From assembly GCA_027067855.1 (NCBI GenBank), contig JAMOUX010000018.1, positions 1 to 37,766 of the forward strand: a stretch of DNA of 37,766 nt, written 5' to 3'. Below are positions 1 to 5,881 of this stretch, one piece after another (position 1 is the first letter of the stretch; every line of letters starts with the position of its first letter). The stretch comes from Candidatus Fermentibacteraceae bacterium (GTDB lineage: Bacteria; Fermentibacterota; Fermentibacteria; Fermentibacterales; JCC-6). The notes under the pieces were generated by a model, which had not been told where the DNA came from, searched no databases, and saw nothing but the letters and a program-made list of their open reading frames with translations. Made by a program: the position numbers and the translations under genes.

Positions 1-839
1 ACAATTCTCCAAAGGGCGGGGGTTTCGGTTGTTTCAACGCCAGGTACGGTTGGGGAACACCCAGCAATCCCGGTTACGGGGAAAGCGAGATACTCTGCAG
101 GCATTTCTACGACGTGATGTGGAACGACGGTCTGTATGTCCTGGGCGTTGTACATGCCATGGGAGTGGATGAGATGTGCCCCCCCGGCAGCGAAATAACA
201 GATTGGTGCGTAAAGGAATACAACCTCTTCGGTGATCCGGAGCTTCCCCTATGGTCGGTTGTGCCCGGCGCATTATCCGCCGATCATCCTTCTTCAATAG
301 ACGGTGTTTCCACCGTGGAGGTAACGGTGACCTCCGACGGTTCACCGGTGCATGGAGCCAGGGTATGCCTTCAGAAGGGTGATTGGAAGACCGGGGACGT
401 GTACGAGGTGGAAAATACCGACACCGCCGGTAAATGCAGCTTTTTCATCAGTCCCACGAGTACCGGAACCATATCGCTGGTGGCCTGGGCGAGGGATCAC
501 GTGAGTTACACGGGAAGCATCACGGTCGCTTCCACCGGAACCGGGGAAAGCGGTGTCCGGGAACGAAACGTGTTGCTGGCTCCAAGACCGTGTCCCGCAA
601 GAGGCAGCGTAACGATTCCATGTGCTGTGGTCGAGCCCGGAGAGGTGAGACTGGAGGTTTTCGATTCTACCGGCAGGTTGATCTACTCCGGAGTCGAAAC
701 GGTTTCGGAACCGGGATTTCACGATTTGAGCTGGGAATTGGAGAGTGCCTGCGGCGATCCGGTACCACCGGGGATCTATCACATCAAGGTGTCCGCCGGA
801 AGATGGTGGGACGTGGCTGAGGTGCCGGTTCTGCGCTGA
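1..839 (+). CDS. C25 (gingipain-type) peptidase, C-terminal part, with FlgD-like Ig domain
   Basis: The gene is cut at its 5' end; the reading frame is open from base 3 to a TGA at 837-839, about 278 residues. The first ~75 residues match the end of a C25 caspase-fold peptidase: a G-Y-G-E-S segment, a 'LYVLGVVHAM' helix, then N-L-F-G-D-P-E-L-P-L-W, the usual last strand of that domain. The catalytic His and Cys lie upstream of the window. An Ig-like domain follows (about residues 95-180), then a C-terminal FlgD-like Ig module with 'LEVFDSTGRLI' and 'PPGIYHIKV'. In FCB-type bacteria such tails are common on secreted surface proteins, often as sorting signals. A secreted or surface-anchored protease is therefore likely. 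It ends 2 bases before the convergent lipoprotein gene. Confidence 0.72.
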   Translation, partial: NSPKGGGFGCFNARYGWGTPSNPGYGESEILCRHFYDVMWNDGLYVLGVVHAMGVDEMCPPGSEITDWCVKEYNLFGDPELPLWSVVPGALSADHPSSIDGVSTVEVTVTSDGSPVHGARVCLQKGDWKTGDVYEVENTDTAGKCSFFISPTSTGTISLVAWARDHVSYTGSITVASTGTGESGVRERNVLLAPRPCPARGSVTIPCAVVEPGEVRLEVFDSTGRLIYSGVETVSEPGFHDLSWELESACGDPVPPGIYHIKVSAGRWWDVAEVPVLR

Positions 840-841
840 AT

Positions 842-1700
842 CTACCTGAGAACCGAAACCGTTCCCTCTCCGTAGTTCACGACGTAAGAAGCGGTGCCGT
901 CGGCGGTGATGCACACGCCGGCGGGCGAATTTCCGACTTTAGGCAGGGCCATTACCTTGTTGTCGGAAGTCCTGAGAATGGAAACGGTGTTTTCCATGCT
1001 GTTGACCACGTAGACATAGTCACCGGTGGGATGTACGCACACTCCCCATGGACCGTTACCCACACCGGCGGTTCCTTCCAACTCGCATTCCGCCGTTCGT
1101 ACCACGGCCAGCGCGTCTTGGTTGAATATCGAGACGTAAACGTAATCTCCCGAGGGTAAGATACATACTCCGGCGGGATGGGTGAGCAGGGAGACGGTGT
1201 CGAACACCGTGTTGTCCGAGGTACGTATCACCGACAGATCGTCGGAAGCGAAGTTGGAAACGTATACGTAATCACCGGAAGGCGAAGAACAGATTCCGTC
1301 GGGATTTATTCCGACTTCCACGGTGTCCGTGACGGTGTAGTCGGAGGTCCTTATGACGGACACGGTGTTGTCGCTCCTGTTGGTTACGTAAAGAAAATCC
1401 CCCGAAGGCAGGGTACATGCATTCACCGGCCTGTTTCCTACGGGAACGGTGGCGATCACGGTATTGTCGGCGGTGCGTATCACCGAAATGTCGCCGGATC
1501 CCCAGTTGGTGATGTACACGTATTTTCCGTCGGGTCCCGAGCATATCCCGTAGGGGGAATCGCCCACCGGCACCATAGCCGTCAGCTGGTCATTATCGTC
1601 TATAACCGCAACGGCGTCATCACCCCTGCAGGTAACGTAGACCAGGTTGCAAAAGGGTGGAGCCACCGCGTCCCACGGTTTTGCCCCTACCTGTATCACG
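842..1700 (-). repeat. In-frame tandem repeats encoding YVTN propeller blades
   Basis: Seven diverged units of about 126 bp, each encoding a 42-residue blade with a conserved 'GDYVYV' strand and 'SVIRTSDN' turn. They are protein-level repeats within the lipoprotein gene, not a CRISPR or a mobile element. The right edge is approximate. Confidence 0.7.
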
Positions 1701-2473
1701 GCCTCGACATGATAGGGTACCGGATCGGAGGAGCGGATTTCCACTTCGTTGCTCCAAACGGATATCCCCTCGGTGTTGGTGGTGAGCACGGCGTAGTAGT
1801 AGAGGGTTGAAGGCGCTATCGTATTGTCCGTGAAACAGGTGTCCAGTCTCCAGTCGTTGACGGTCACGAGGACGGCCGAGGATGTATCGGAGGCTATGCC
1901 CGGCGAGAGGGAGCGGTAGAGACGGTAATAGCGGAAGTTATGGTTCGGACAGACCGTCCAGGAAAGCTTGGAATAGAACCAGCTGAATTCTTCCACTGAA
2001 AGCCGGGAGGGCTTCGGCGCCTCCGCCTGGGGAATTGTAATGGAAACCTCGTTGCTCCATGCTCCGCTTCCCCGGATGTCCGCCGTTAACAGCGCATAGT
2101 AATACGATGTATTCCACGTCACTTCTTTGTCAGAATAGGTATTGGAATTGTAGGAATCTATATCAGCTACGAGGACGGCCGAGGATGTATCGGAGGCTAT
2201 GTCCGGCGAAAGGGAGCGGTAGAGACGGTAAGAGTCGAAACCCCGGTCGGTGCACATAGTCCAGGATGCGGTCACCATGCACGCGCTCAATATTCCGATG
2301 TCCGGGTCTCCGTTGCGGCGTAACTCTTTCCGGGAACCTGGTCCCGAATTGGTGGATCCCGTGAATATTACCGTGAGTGTGGAAGGCGAAACACTTGTGC
2401 CGGATGGTCCGGTGCCGTTACTGCAGGAGGCGAGGAGGAGCAGGCAGAGCATCACCACGAAAGAGTATTTCAT
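842..2473 (-). CDS. Surface lipoprotein with two fibronectin-III repeats and a seven-bladed YVTN propeller
   Basis: A 543-residue protein. The start is set at the ATG at 2473 because it gives a lipoprotein signal peptide, MKYSFVVMLCLLLLASC, with the lipidated Cys at residue 17; the open frame further upstream is not signal-like. Two fibronectin-III-like repeats follow (roughly residues 60-250), each with 'YRLYRSLSP' and 'YYYA(L/V)LT'. The rest is seven ~42-residue blades with the pattern 'VPVG..P.G.C..PSGDYVYV.N...D..SVIRTSDN.V', a YVTN/NHL-type beta-propeller. Such propellers bind proteins or glycans at the cell surface or act as scaffolds; no enzyme motif is visible. The two fibronectin repeats share an almost identical 63-bp stretch. 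A surface binding or adhesion role is inferred. Confidence 0.8.
   Translation of the reverse strand: MKYSFVVMLCLLLLASCSNGTGPSGTSVSPSTLTVIFTGSTNSGPGSRKELRRNGDPDIGILSACMVTASWTMCTDRGFDSYRLYRSLSPDIASDTSSAVLVADIDSYNSNTYSDKEVTWNTSYYYALLTADIRGSGAWSNEVSITIPQAEAPKPSRLSVEEFSWFYSKLSWTVCPNHNFRYYRLYRSLSPGIASDTSSAVLVTVNDWRLDTCFTDNTIAPSTLYYYAVLTTNTEGISVWSNEVEIRSSDPVPYHVEAVIQVGAKPWDAVAPPFCNLVYVTCRGDDAVAVIDDNDQLTAMVPVGDSPYGICSGPDGKYVYITNWGSGDISVIRTADNTVIATVPVGNRPVNACTLPSGDFLYVTNRSDNTVSVIRTSDYTVTDTVEVGINPDGICSSPSGDYVYVSNFASDDLSVIRTSDNTVFDTVSLLTHPAGVCILPSGDYVYVSIFNQDALAVVRTAECELEGTAGVGNGPWGVCVHPTGDYVYVVNSMENTVSILRTSDNKVMALPKVGNSPAGVCITADGTASYVVNYGEGTVSVLR
1866..1928 (-). repeat. 63-bp direct repeat, copy 1 (fibronectin-III repeat 2)
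   Basis: Matches 2169-2231 with two mismatches by eye. It lies exactly 303 bp (101 codons) away in the same frame and encodes the YRLYRSLSP(G/D)IASDTSSAVLV segment. This indicates recent duplication of the domain or gene conversion within the gene. Confidence 0.85.
2169..2231 (-). repeat. 63-bp direct repeat, copy 2 (fibronectin-III repeat 1)
   Basis: Partner of 1866-1928. The near-identity is confined to this block, while the flanking parts of the two fibronectin repeats have diverged clearly at both DNA and protein level. Confidence 0.85.
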
Positions 2474-2530
2474 AGTCGTCGGCTTCCGTTTCCGAGTATG
2501 GTCCCGCTTCAGTACATTCATACCTGCCAA

Positions 2531-2559
2531 TACATAGCAACGATGAATATATTTGTCAC
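2531..2559 (-). promoter_or_regulatory. Possible promoter of the lipoprotein gene
   Basis: Read on the minus strand, GTGACA (2559-2554) is followed after 17 bases by TATGTA (2536-2531), preceded by TGC as in an extended -10. It would start transcription about 50 bases upstream of the ATG at 2473. The -35 match is good and the -10 match is weak. Confidence 0.3.
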
Positions 2560-2633
2560 CACGGCGGGAAGAGGCGCTATAGATTTCCCGAAACCGGGAG
2601 AAATGGAGGCGCCCCCTAAACGTCGAATGACTC

Positions 2634-2664
2634 TTGACAATTGAAATAACTATGCTATTGTAAT
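2634..2664 (+). promoter_or_regulatory. Likely sigma-70 promoter of the RRM gene
   Basis: A perfect TTGACA at 2634-2639 lies in an AT-rich patch. Candidate -10 hexamers are TATTGT (2656-2661, spacer 16) and TGTAAT (2659-2664, spacer 19). The transcript would carry a leader of roughly 190 bases before the RRM start. With the divergent lipoprotein gene, this accounts for the 390-bp intergenic region 2474-2863. Confidence 0.5.
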
Positions 2665-2752
2665 CACCGATACGGTCTTCTAGAGAATAGGCAGGTTCAC
2701 ATCTCGTTTTCATCGGTGTTCTCCTTTCATCAGGAATGATTTGTATCGCTGG

Positions 2753-2837
2753 GCGGTCATTCGGACCGCGAAGGCCGGCGGTGATTCGCCGGAAGCAGAA
2801 GCTTCGGCAATGACCGAAGCGCCGGTTTGAAACCGGT
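2753..2837 (+). promoter_or_regulatory. Structured leader: four perfect hairpins in series
   Basis: Four inverted repeats with perfect stems follow one another in the leader of the RRM gene: 2753-2758/2764-2769 (6 bp, 5-nt loop), 2775-2780/2787-2792 (6 bp, 6-nt loop), 2801-2807/2814-2820 (7 bp, 6-nt loop) and 2822-2827/2831-2836 (6 bp, 3-nt loop). Loops two to four each contain TGA. None is followed by a T-run, so they are not terminators. The array ends about 28 bases before the ATG at 2864. It could be an autoregulatory binding site for the RRM protein, a temperature- or ligand-responsive leader, or a separate small RNA. No known riboswitch class was recognised. Confidence 0.55.
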
Positions 2838-2863
2838 TGGAGAGGGGCGGAAGTCCCTCGGGA

Positions 2864-3127
2864 ATGGAGTCATCTTTGAGTAAGAAGTTGTTTGTAGGCG
2901 GTCTGTCGTGGGATACTACCGACAGGGAACTGAGAGAGGCCTTCGAGCCGTACGGTGACGTTACCGAGGCCAGGGTCATAATGGAACGCGATTCCGGCAG
3001 GTCCAGGGGTTTCGGTTTCGTGACCTTCGAGAGTGAAGCGTCGGCGACCGCGGCCATGGAAGCCATGAACGAGACGGAACTCGACGGACGTAACATCAGG
3101 GTCGACTTCGCTCACGACAAACGCTGA
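2864..3127 (+). CDS. RRM-domain RNA-binding protein
   Basis: About 87 residues forming a single RNA-recognition motif: RNP2 is 'LFVGGL' near the N-terminus and RNP1 is 'RGFGFVTF' in the middle, with the usual 'T.RELREAFEPYG.V' helix and a final 'GR.IRVDFA' strand. Bacterial proteins of this class are small single-stranded RNA binders, in cyanobacteria often cold-induced. Two starts are plausible: ATG at 2864, or TTG at 2876 with a well-spaced GGAG at 2866-2869, which would give the family-typical MSKKLFVGG start. An in-frame TTG at 2837 is less likely because it abuts hairpin four. The gene is monocistronic, with its own promoter, long leader and strong terminator. Confidence 0.88.
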   Translation: MESSLSKKLFVGGLSWDTTDRELREAFEPYGDVTEARVIMERDSGRSRGFGFVTFESEASATAAMEAMNETELDGRNIRVDFAHDKR

Positions 3128-3143
3128 GCAAACCTCAAGCGGA

Positions 3144-3175
3144 AAGCAGCCTCCCTCGGGGGGCTGCTTTTTTTT
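3144..3175 (+). terminator. Rho-independent terminator after the RRM gene
   Basis: GCAGCC (3146-3151) pairs with GGCTGC (3162-3167), extended inward by C-G and G-U pairs around a small CTCG loop, and is followed directly by eight T residues. It lies 17 bases after the RRM stop codon. Confidence 0.9.
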
Positions 3176-3232
3176 AGCCTCGCGGGGCTGCATATTCGAA
3201 ATTGAAAAAATCGCCGGTAAAGGAGGATGGAC

Positions 3233-3652
3233 GTGAAAGTGTACGGAAAAACCCTTGATGTGGCCACGAGGGGTTTCTCGGATATAGTGGACATCAGTGA
3301 TGAGGTACGGTCGGCGGTTTCCGACTCGGGTGTCGGGAACGGCATGGTCTCGGTCACAGTGACAGGTTCCACGGCATCCATCTCCACCATCGAGTACGAA
3401 CCCGCGCTGGTAGAGGACATGAAGGAATTGCTGGAAAAACTGGTTCCATCGGACGGAATGTCCAGGCATTCCCGTACATGGGGAGACGACAACGGTTTTT
3501 CCCATATGAGGGCTACCCTCATGGGCTGTAGCATCGTGCTTCCGGTGGTGAACGGAATGATCATGACCGGTACCTGGCAGCAGGTGGTTCTCATAGATCA
3601 TGACAACAGGAAGAGAAACAGGAAAATCAGGATACAGGTCCTGGGAGAATGA
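3233..3652 (+). CDS. YjbQ/UPF0047-family protein
   Basis: 139 residues from a GTG at 3233. That start is preferred because a perfect AGGAGG (3221-3226) sits 6 bases upstream; the ATG at 3227 would touch the Shine-Dalgarno sequence. Family signatures are all visible: 'TRGFSDIVDI' near the N-terminus, 'STIEYEPAL..D' in the middle, 'NGFSHMRATLMG', 'TGTWQQVVLIDHDNR' and a final 'IQVLGE'. Family members form trimers with a conserved His/Asp/Glu metal-like site, and weak thiamine-phosphate synthase activity is reported for some. The true role is not settled. The gene stands alone between the RRM terminator and the convergent sigma operon. Confidence 0.85.
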   Translation: MKVYGKTLDVATRGFSDIVDISDEVRSAVSDSGVGNGMVSVTVTGSTASISTIEYEPALVEDMKELLEKLVPSDGMSRHSRTWGDDNGFSHMRATLMGCSIVLPVVNGMIMTGTWQQVVLIDHDNRKRNRKIRIQVLGE

Positions 3653-3692
3653 TTCCCCGGAACGGGGACGGCGGCAGCGCCGCCGGAATCAT
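3649..3692. repeat. Nested inverted repeats at a convergent gene junction
   Basis: ATGATTCC (3649-3656) pairs with GGAATCAT (3685-3692). Between them sit CCG/CGG around GAA (3657-3665) and a GC-rich hairpin CGGCGG/CCGCCG (3669-3674/3680-3685; its last base competes with the outer stem). The fold resembles a three-way junction. There is no T-run on either strand, so it is at best a Rho-assisted or bidirectional stop between the YjbQ gene (whose last codons it includes) and the sigma operon. The remaining bases to 3819 show nothing recognisable. Confidence 0.45.
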
Positions 3693-3819
3693 GGTTTAGA
3701 AATGTATCGGAATGCGTGAATCCCGGTGGGATTTCATTAAGCGTCATTCTGAACGGAGAGAGGGTTTTGTCGTACTATTCCGGGTACGAAGCCCGTTTCA
3801 ACATTCCAGGCGGATGGTC

Positions 3820-4701
3820 CTACCATCCGCTCATCGGTGGAATCACGATTTCGAACCGCAGACCGTCCCTGCTTACCAAGGCTTCCAGGGTGTCCTCAGA
3901 AAGCAGCAGCAGCCCCCGCAGGGTTTCCGGATGGTAAACCGGAGTACCATCAACATGGGTGATGAGATCCCCGGGACGCAGACCGCACAACCAGGCCGGG
4001 CTGCCGTACGCAACGGAAACTATCTGTATTCCCGATCGCATGGTCGGACTCAGGGATATGCCGGAGAGTGCGGTCACTCCGAAGCGATGGGGAGGTGTTT
4101 GCTGTTCAAGCATGGTGAGCTTGGCCCACATGTACCATACCTGGCTCGGATACAGTACCAGGTAATCCCTGTCTTCGACTGTCGGAAATCTGTGCCCGGG
4201 TCTTATCAGGCCGGAAATCATTCCCCAGTAGTCGCCGCCGGCGCTGAACACGGCCGCCCCCATGAGACCGTTCATGGGGGGGGCCGATACGAGGAAAGAA
4301 CCATCGGGAAATCTTTCTATAGCTTTGCCCTTCACGGTAATGACGCCTTCCAGTCCCTGGCCGACGATGACCATATCTTCTCCTATGGCAGGTACGGAGA
4401 TCGATGGTTCCGAGAATTTATCGAAAACGTCTTCCGTGAATTTCATGAGGACCGTTCCGAGATCCGGAGAGATGAAAAGAGAGTCGGGGGGCATGAATCC
4501 ACGGGATGTCTCCACCGAAATGCTGTCTTCCGGGGAGAAAGTGCAGATGGCCAACGCATGCCTGGGGGATATCGGGACCGCGGTCCCCAATTCTATCCGC
4601 CCCGCGGTGTTGCAGACCCGTATGGTGCTCACCGGGCCCGGGAGTGACGAAGCTCCGCCCGCCGGCAAGGATACCAGCAAGGCGAGAATGATTCCAATCA
4701 T
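3820..4701 (-). CDS. HtrA-like pseudo-protease with C-terminal PDZ domain
   Basis: 293 residues. An N-terminal hydrophobic segment (residues 1-19) suggests export or membrane anchoring. Residues ~25-190 follow the trypsin-like HtrA pattern, but the catalytic sites are lost. Where HtrA has 'TNAHV' this protein has 'AICTF' (residues 51-55, no His; the nearest is H48). Where HtrA has 'GNSGGP' it has 'GLMGAA' (145-150, Ser replaced by Met147). The Asp position, 'DLGTVLMKF' (D80), is kept. A PDZ domain follows (~215-290) with 'AYGSPAWLCGLRPGDLITHVDG'. It lies 6 bases after the anti-sigma gene in the same operon. In E. coli the sigma-E/RseA system works with PDZ proteases, so a non-catalytic envelope sensor is a reasonable inference. 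Confidence 0.72.
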   Translation of the reverse strand: MIGIILALLVSLPAGGASSLPGPVSTIRVCNTAGRIELGTAVPISPRHALAICTFSPEDSISVETSRGFMPPDSLFISPDLGTVLMKFTEDVFDKFSEPSISVPAIGEDMVIVGQGLEGVITVKGKAIERFPDGSFLVSAPPMNGLMGAAVFSAGGDYWGMISGLIRPGHRFPTVEDRDYLVLYPSQVWYMWAKLTMLEQQTPPHRFGVTALSGISLSPTMRSGIQIVSVAYGSPAWLCGLRPGDLITHVDGTPVYHPETLRGLLLLSEDTLEALVSRDGLRFEIVIPPMSGW

Positions 4702-4707
4702 CTCAGG

Positions 4708-5181
4708 TCAGAACGATATCAGGCTTGATCGCCTGGAGTACCCGGCCAGAGGCGCCGTGGTCAGGCGGGACTTGGAAGTGAGTTCGACACTTGCGGTCTT
4801 GGGCTCGTTTCGCATCGAACCGGCCAGGATAGTGGTTCCGCAGGCTACGTACTCGTCGTCGTGGGAACGCGGTATGATAAAAATGGCGACTAACATGGCG
4901 GCTACCGCCGGCAATGCCAGAAGTGCACTGCGCTTTGTTCGGGGAACAGTCGTTTCGATGTCTTCCCGCGCCAGCATTTCACGGACCCTTGTCTCCAGGT
5001 CGGAAGGAGGTGGAGGAGCCTGTAGCGATCTTGTGATGGTGGCGATGTCCCTGGAGAACTCCAGGGCCTTCCTGCAGGATGGACACCCAAGGAGGTGGAA
5101 CCTCAGCATGATCTCCTGTTCCCTGGTGGCTTCGTCGTCGAGAACCAGGGTTATGATTTCCAGGGCTTTCCTGCAGTTCAT
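4708..5181 (-). CDS. Membrane-bound zinc-binding anti-sigma factor
   Basis: 157 residues. The N-terminus has the anti-sigma zinc-binding pattern: C3, then H29-x3-C33-x2-C36 in 'RFHLLGCPSC'. One transmembrane helix follows ('LLALPAVAAMLVAIFIIP', about residues 86-103), then a ~50-residue extracytoplasmic tail. The ATG start forms a 4-base ATGA overlap with the sigma stop codon, which suggests translational coupling; an in-frame GTG at 5187 is an alternative. It is expected to hold the ECF sigma factor encoded just upstream at the membrane until an envelope signal triggers release. The extracytoplasmic tail has no recognised domain. Confidence 0.87.
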   Translation of the reverse strand: MNCRKALEIITLVLDDEATREQEIMLRFHLLGCPSCRKALEFSRDIATITRSLQAPPPPSDLETRVREMLAREDIETTVPRTKRSALLALPAVAAMLVAIFIIPRSHDDEYVACGTTILAGSMRNEPKTASVELTSKSRLTTAPLAGYSRRSSLISF

Positions 5182-5771
5182 TTCCACTCTTCCCAGACGT
5201 CGTTCAGCATTTCGCGCAACTTGGCCCTCGCCCGGTTTATCCTGGACTTCACCGTACCCAGCCTGACGCCCAGTATCTCTGCTATGTCTTCGTAGGACAT
5301 CTGTTCCATCTCCCGCAACAGGAAAGGTTCCCTGTAGTGGGAAGGCAGCCTGTCTATGGCTTCTTCGATCGAGGCCCGCAACTGTACCCTCCCGGCATCG
5401 TAATGGGGCGCGGTACTGACGGGACTTGAGAGGTGAACGTGTTCAAGGGGCACGCTCATCCACCTGGATTTCCGCTTCCATTCCTTTTTGGCGAGATTGC
5501 TGGCTATGGTGAATATCCAGTTGACGAACTTCTTCTCGGGATCGTAGTTCCTGCGGTACTTGTAAACCCTGAAAAACGTTAGTTGGAGAAGCTCCTTGGC
5601 GTCCTCCTCGTTTCCCGTCATCCTTATGAGCAAGGAATAGATGGGAGATTGGAAGCGCCGCACTATCTCCGAAAATGCATCTTCGTCACCGTCGCAGAGA
5701 TCCACCATCAATTGCGAATCGGACCTTGAATCCTTTTCCGCCGGTTTGGAAACTATGATCCTGCCGCTCAA
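5178..5771 (-). CDS. ECF-type RNA polymerase sigma factor
   Basis: 197 residues with region 2 ('DAFSEIVRRFQSPIYSLLIRMTGNEEDAKELLQLTFFRVYK') and region 4 ('IDRLPSHYREPFLLREMEQMSYEDIAEILGVRLGTVKSRINRAR'), and no region 1 or 3, the layout of sigma-E-like ECF factors. The start is a TTG at 5769-5771 with AAGGGG at good spacing upstream. It heads the operon with the anti-sigma factor and the pseudo-protease, which points to control of an envelope or secretion stress response. Exact target genes cannot be read from the window. Confidence 0.92.
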   Translation of the reverse strand: MSGRIIVSKPAEKDSRSDSQLMVDLCDGDEDAFSEIVRRFQSPIYSLLIRMTGNEEDAKELLQLTFFRVYKYRRNYDPEKKFVNWIFTIASNLAKKEWKRKSRWMSVPLEHVHLSSPVSTAPHYDAGRVQLRASIEEAIDRLPSHYREPFLLREMEQMSYEDIAEILGVRLGTVKSRINRARAKLREMLNDVWEEWK

Positions 5772-5802
5772 ACGTAGCCCCTTTCAGTTCACGTTTAATC
5801 AA

Positions 5803-5830
5803 ATATACCCCCCGGAGCCAGCGAGGTTCC
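5803..5830 (-). promoter_or_regulatory. Possible autoregulatory ECF promoter of the sigma operon
   Basis: On the minus strand, GGAAC (5830-5826), the usual -35 core of ECF promoters, is followed after 17 bases by GTATAT (5808-5803). Self-activation is common for ECF operons. The -10 element does not match a standard ECF sequence, so this is tentative. The 110-bp gap to the divergent transporter gene must also hold that gene's promoter. Confidence 0.3.
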
Positions 5831-5881
5831 CGGTTGCCGTTCTTGACCCGGGTTGGCTTTGTCGCAAAGATACTTGCTGCC

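Noticed and set aside
842-1700. Periodic ~126-bp repeats considered as a CRISPR or satellite
   Set aside because: Units are diverged, have no spacer structure and encode propeller blades in frame.
2474-2713. Open frame upstream of the lipoprotein start, which would add 80 residues
   Set aside because: It would bury a clear lipoprotein signal peptide, covers the promoter region and has no domain similarity.
3712-4647. 311-codon plus-strand frame across the pseudo-protease gene
   Set aside because: Antisense to a gene with signal peptide, HtrA-like and PDZ patterns; its own translation resembles nothing.
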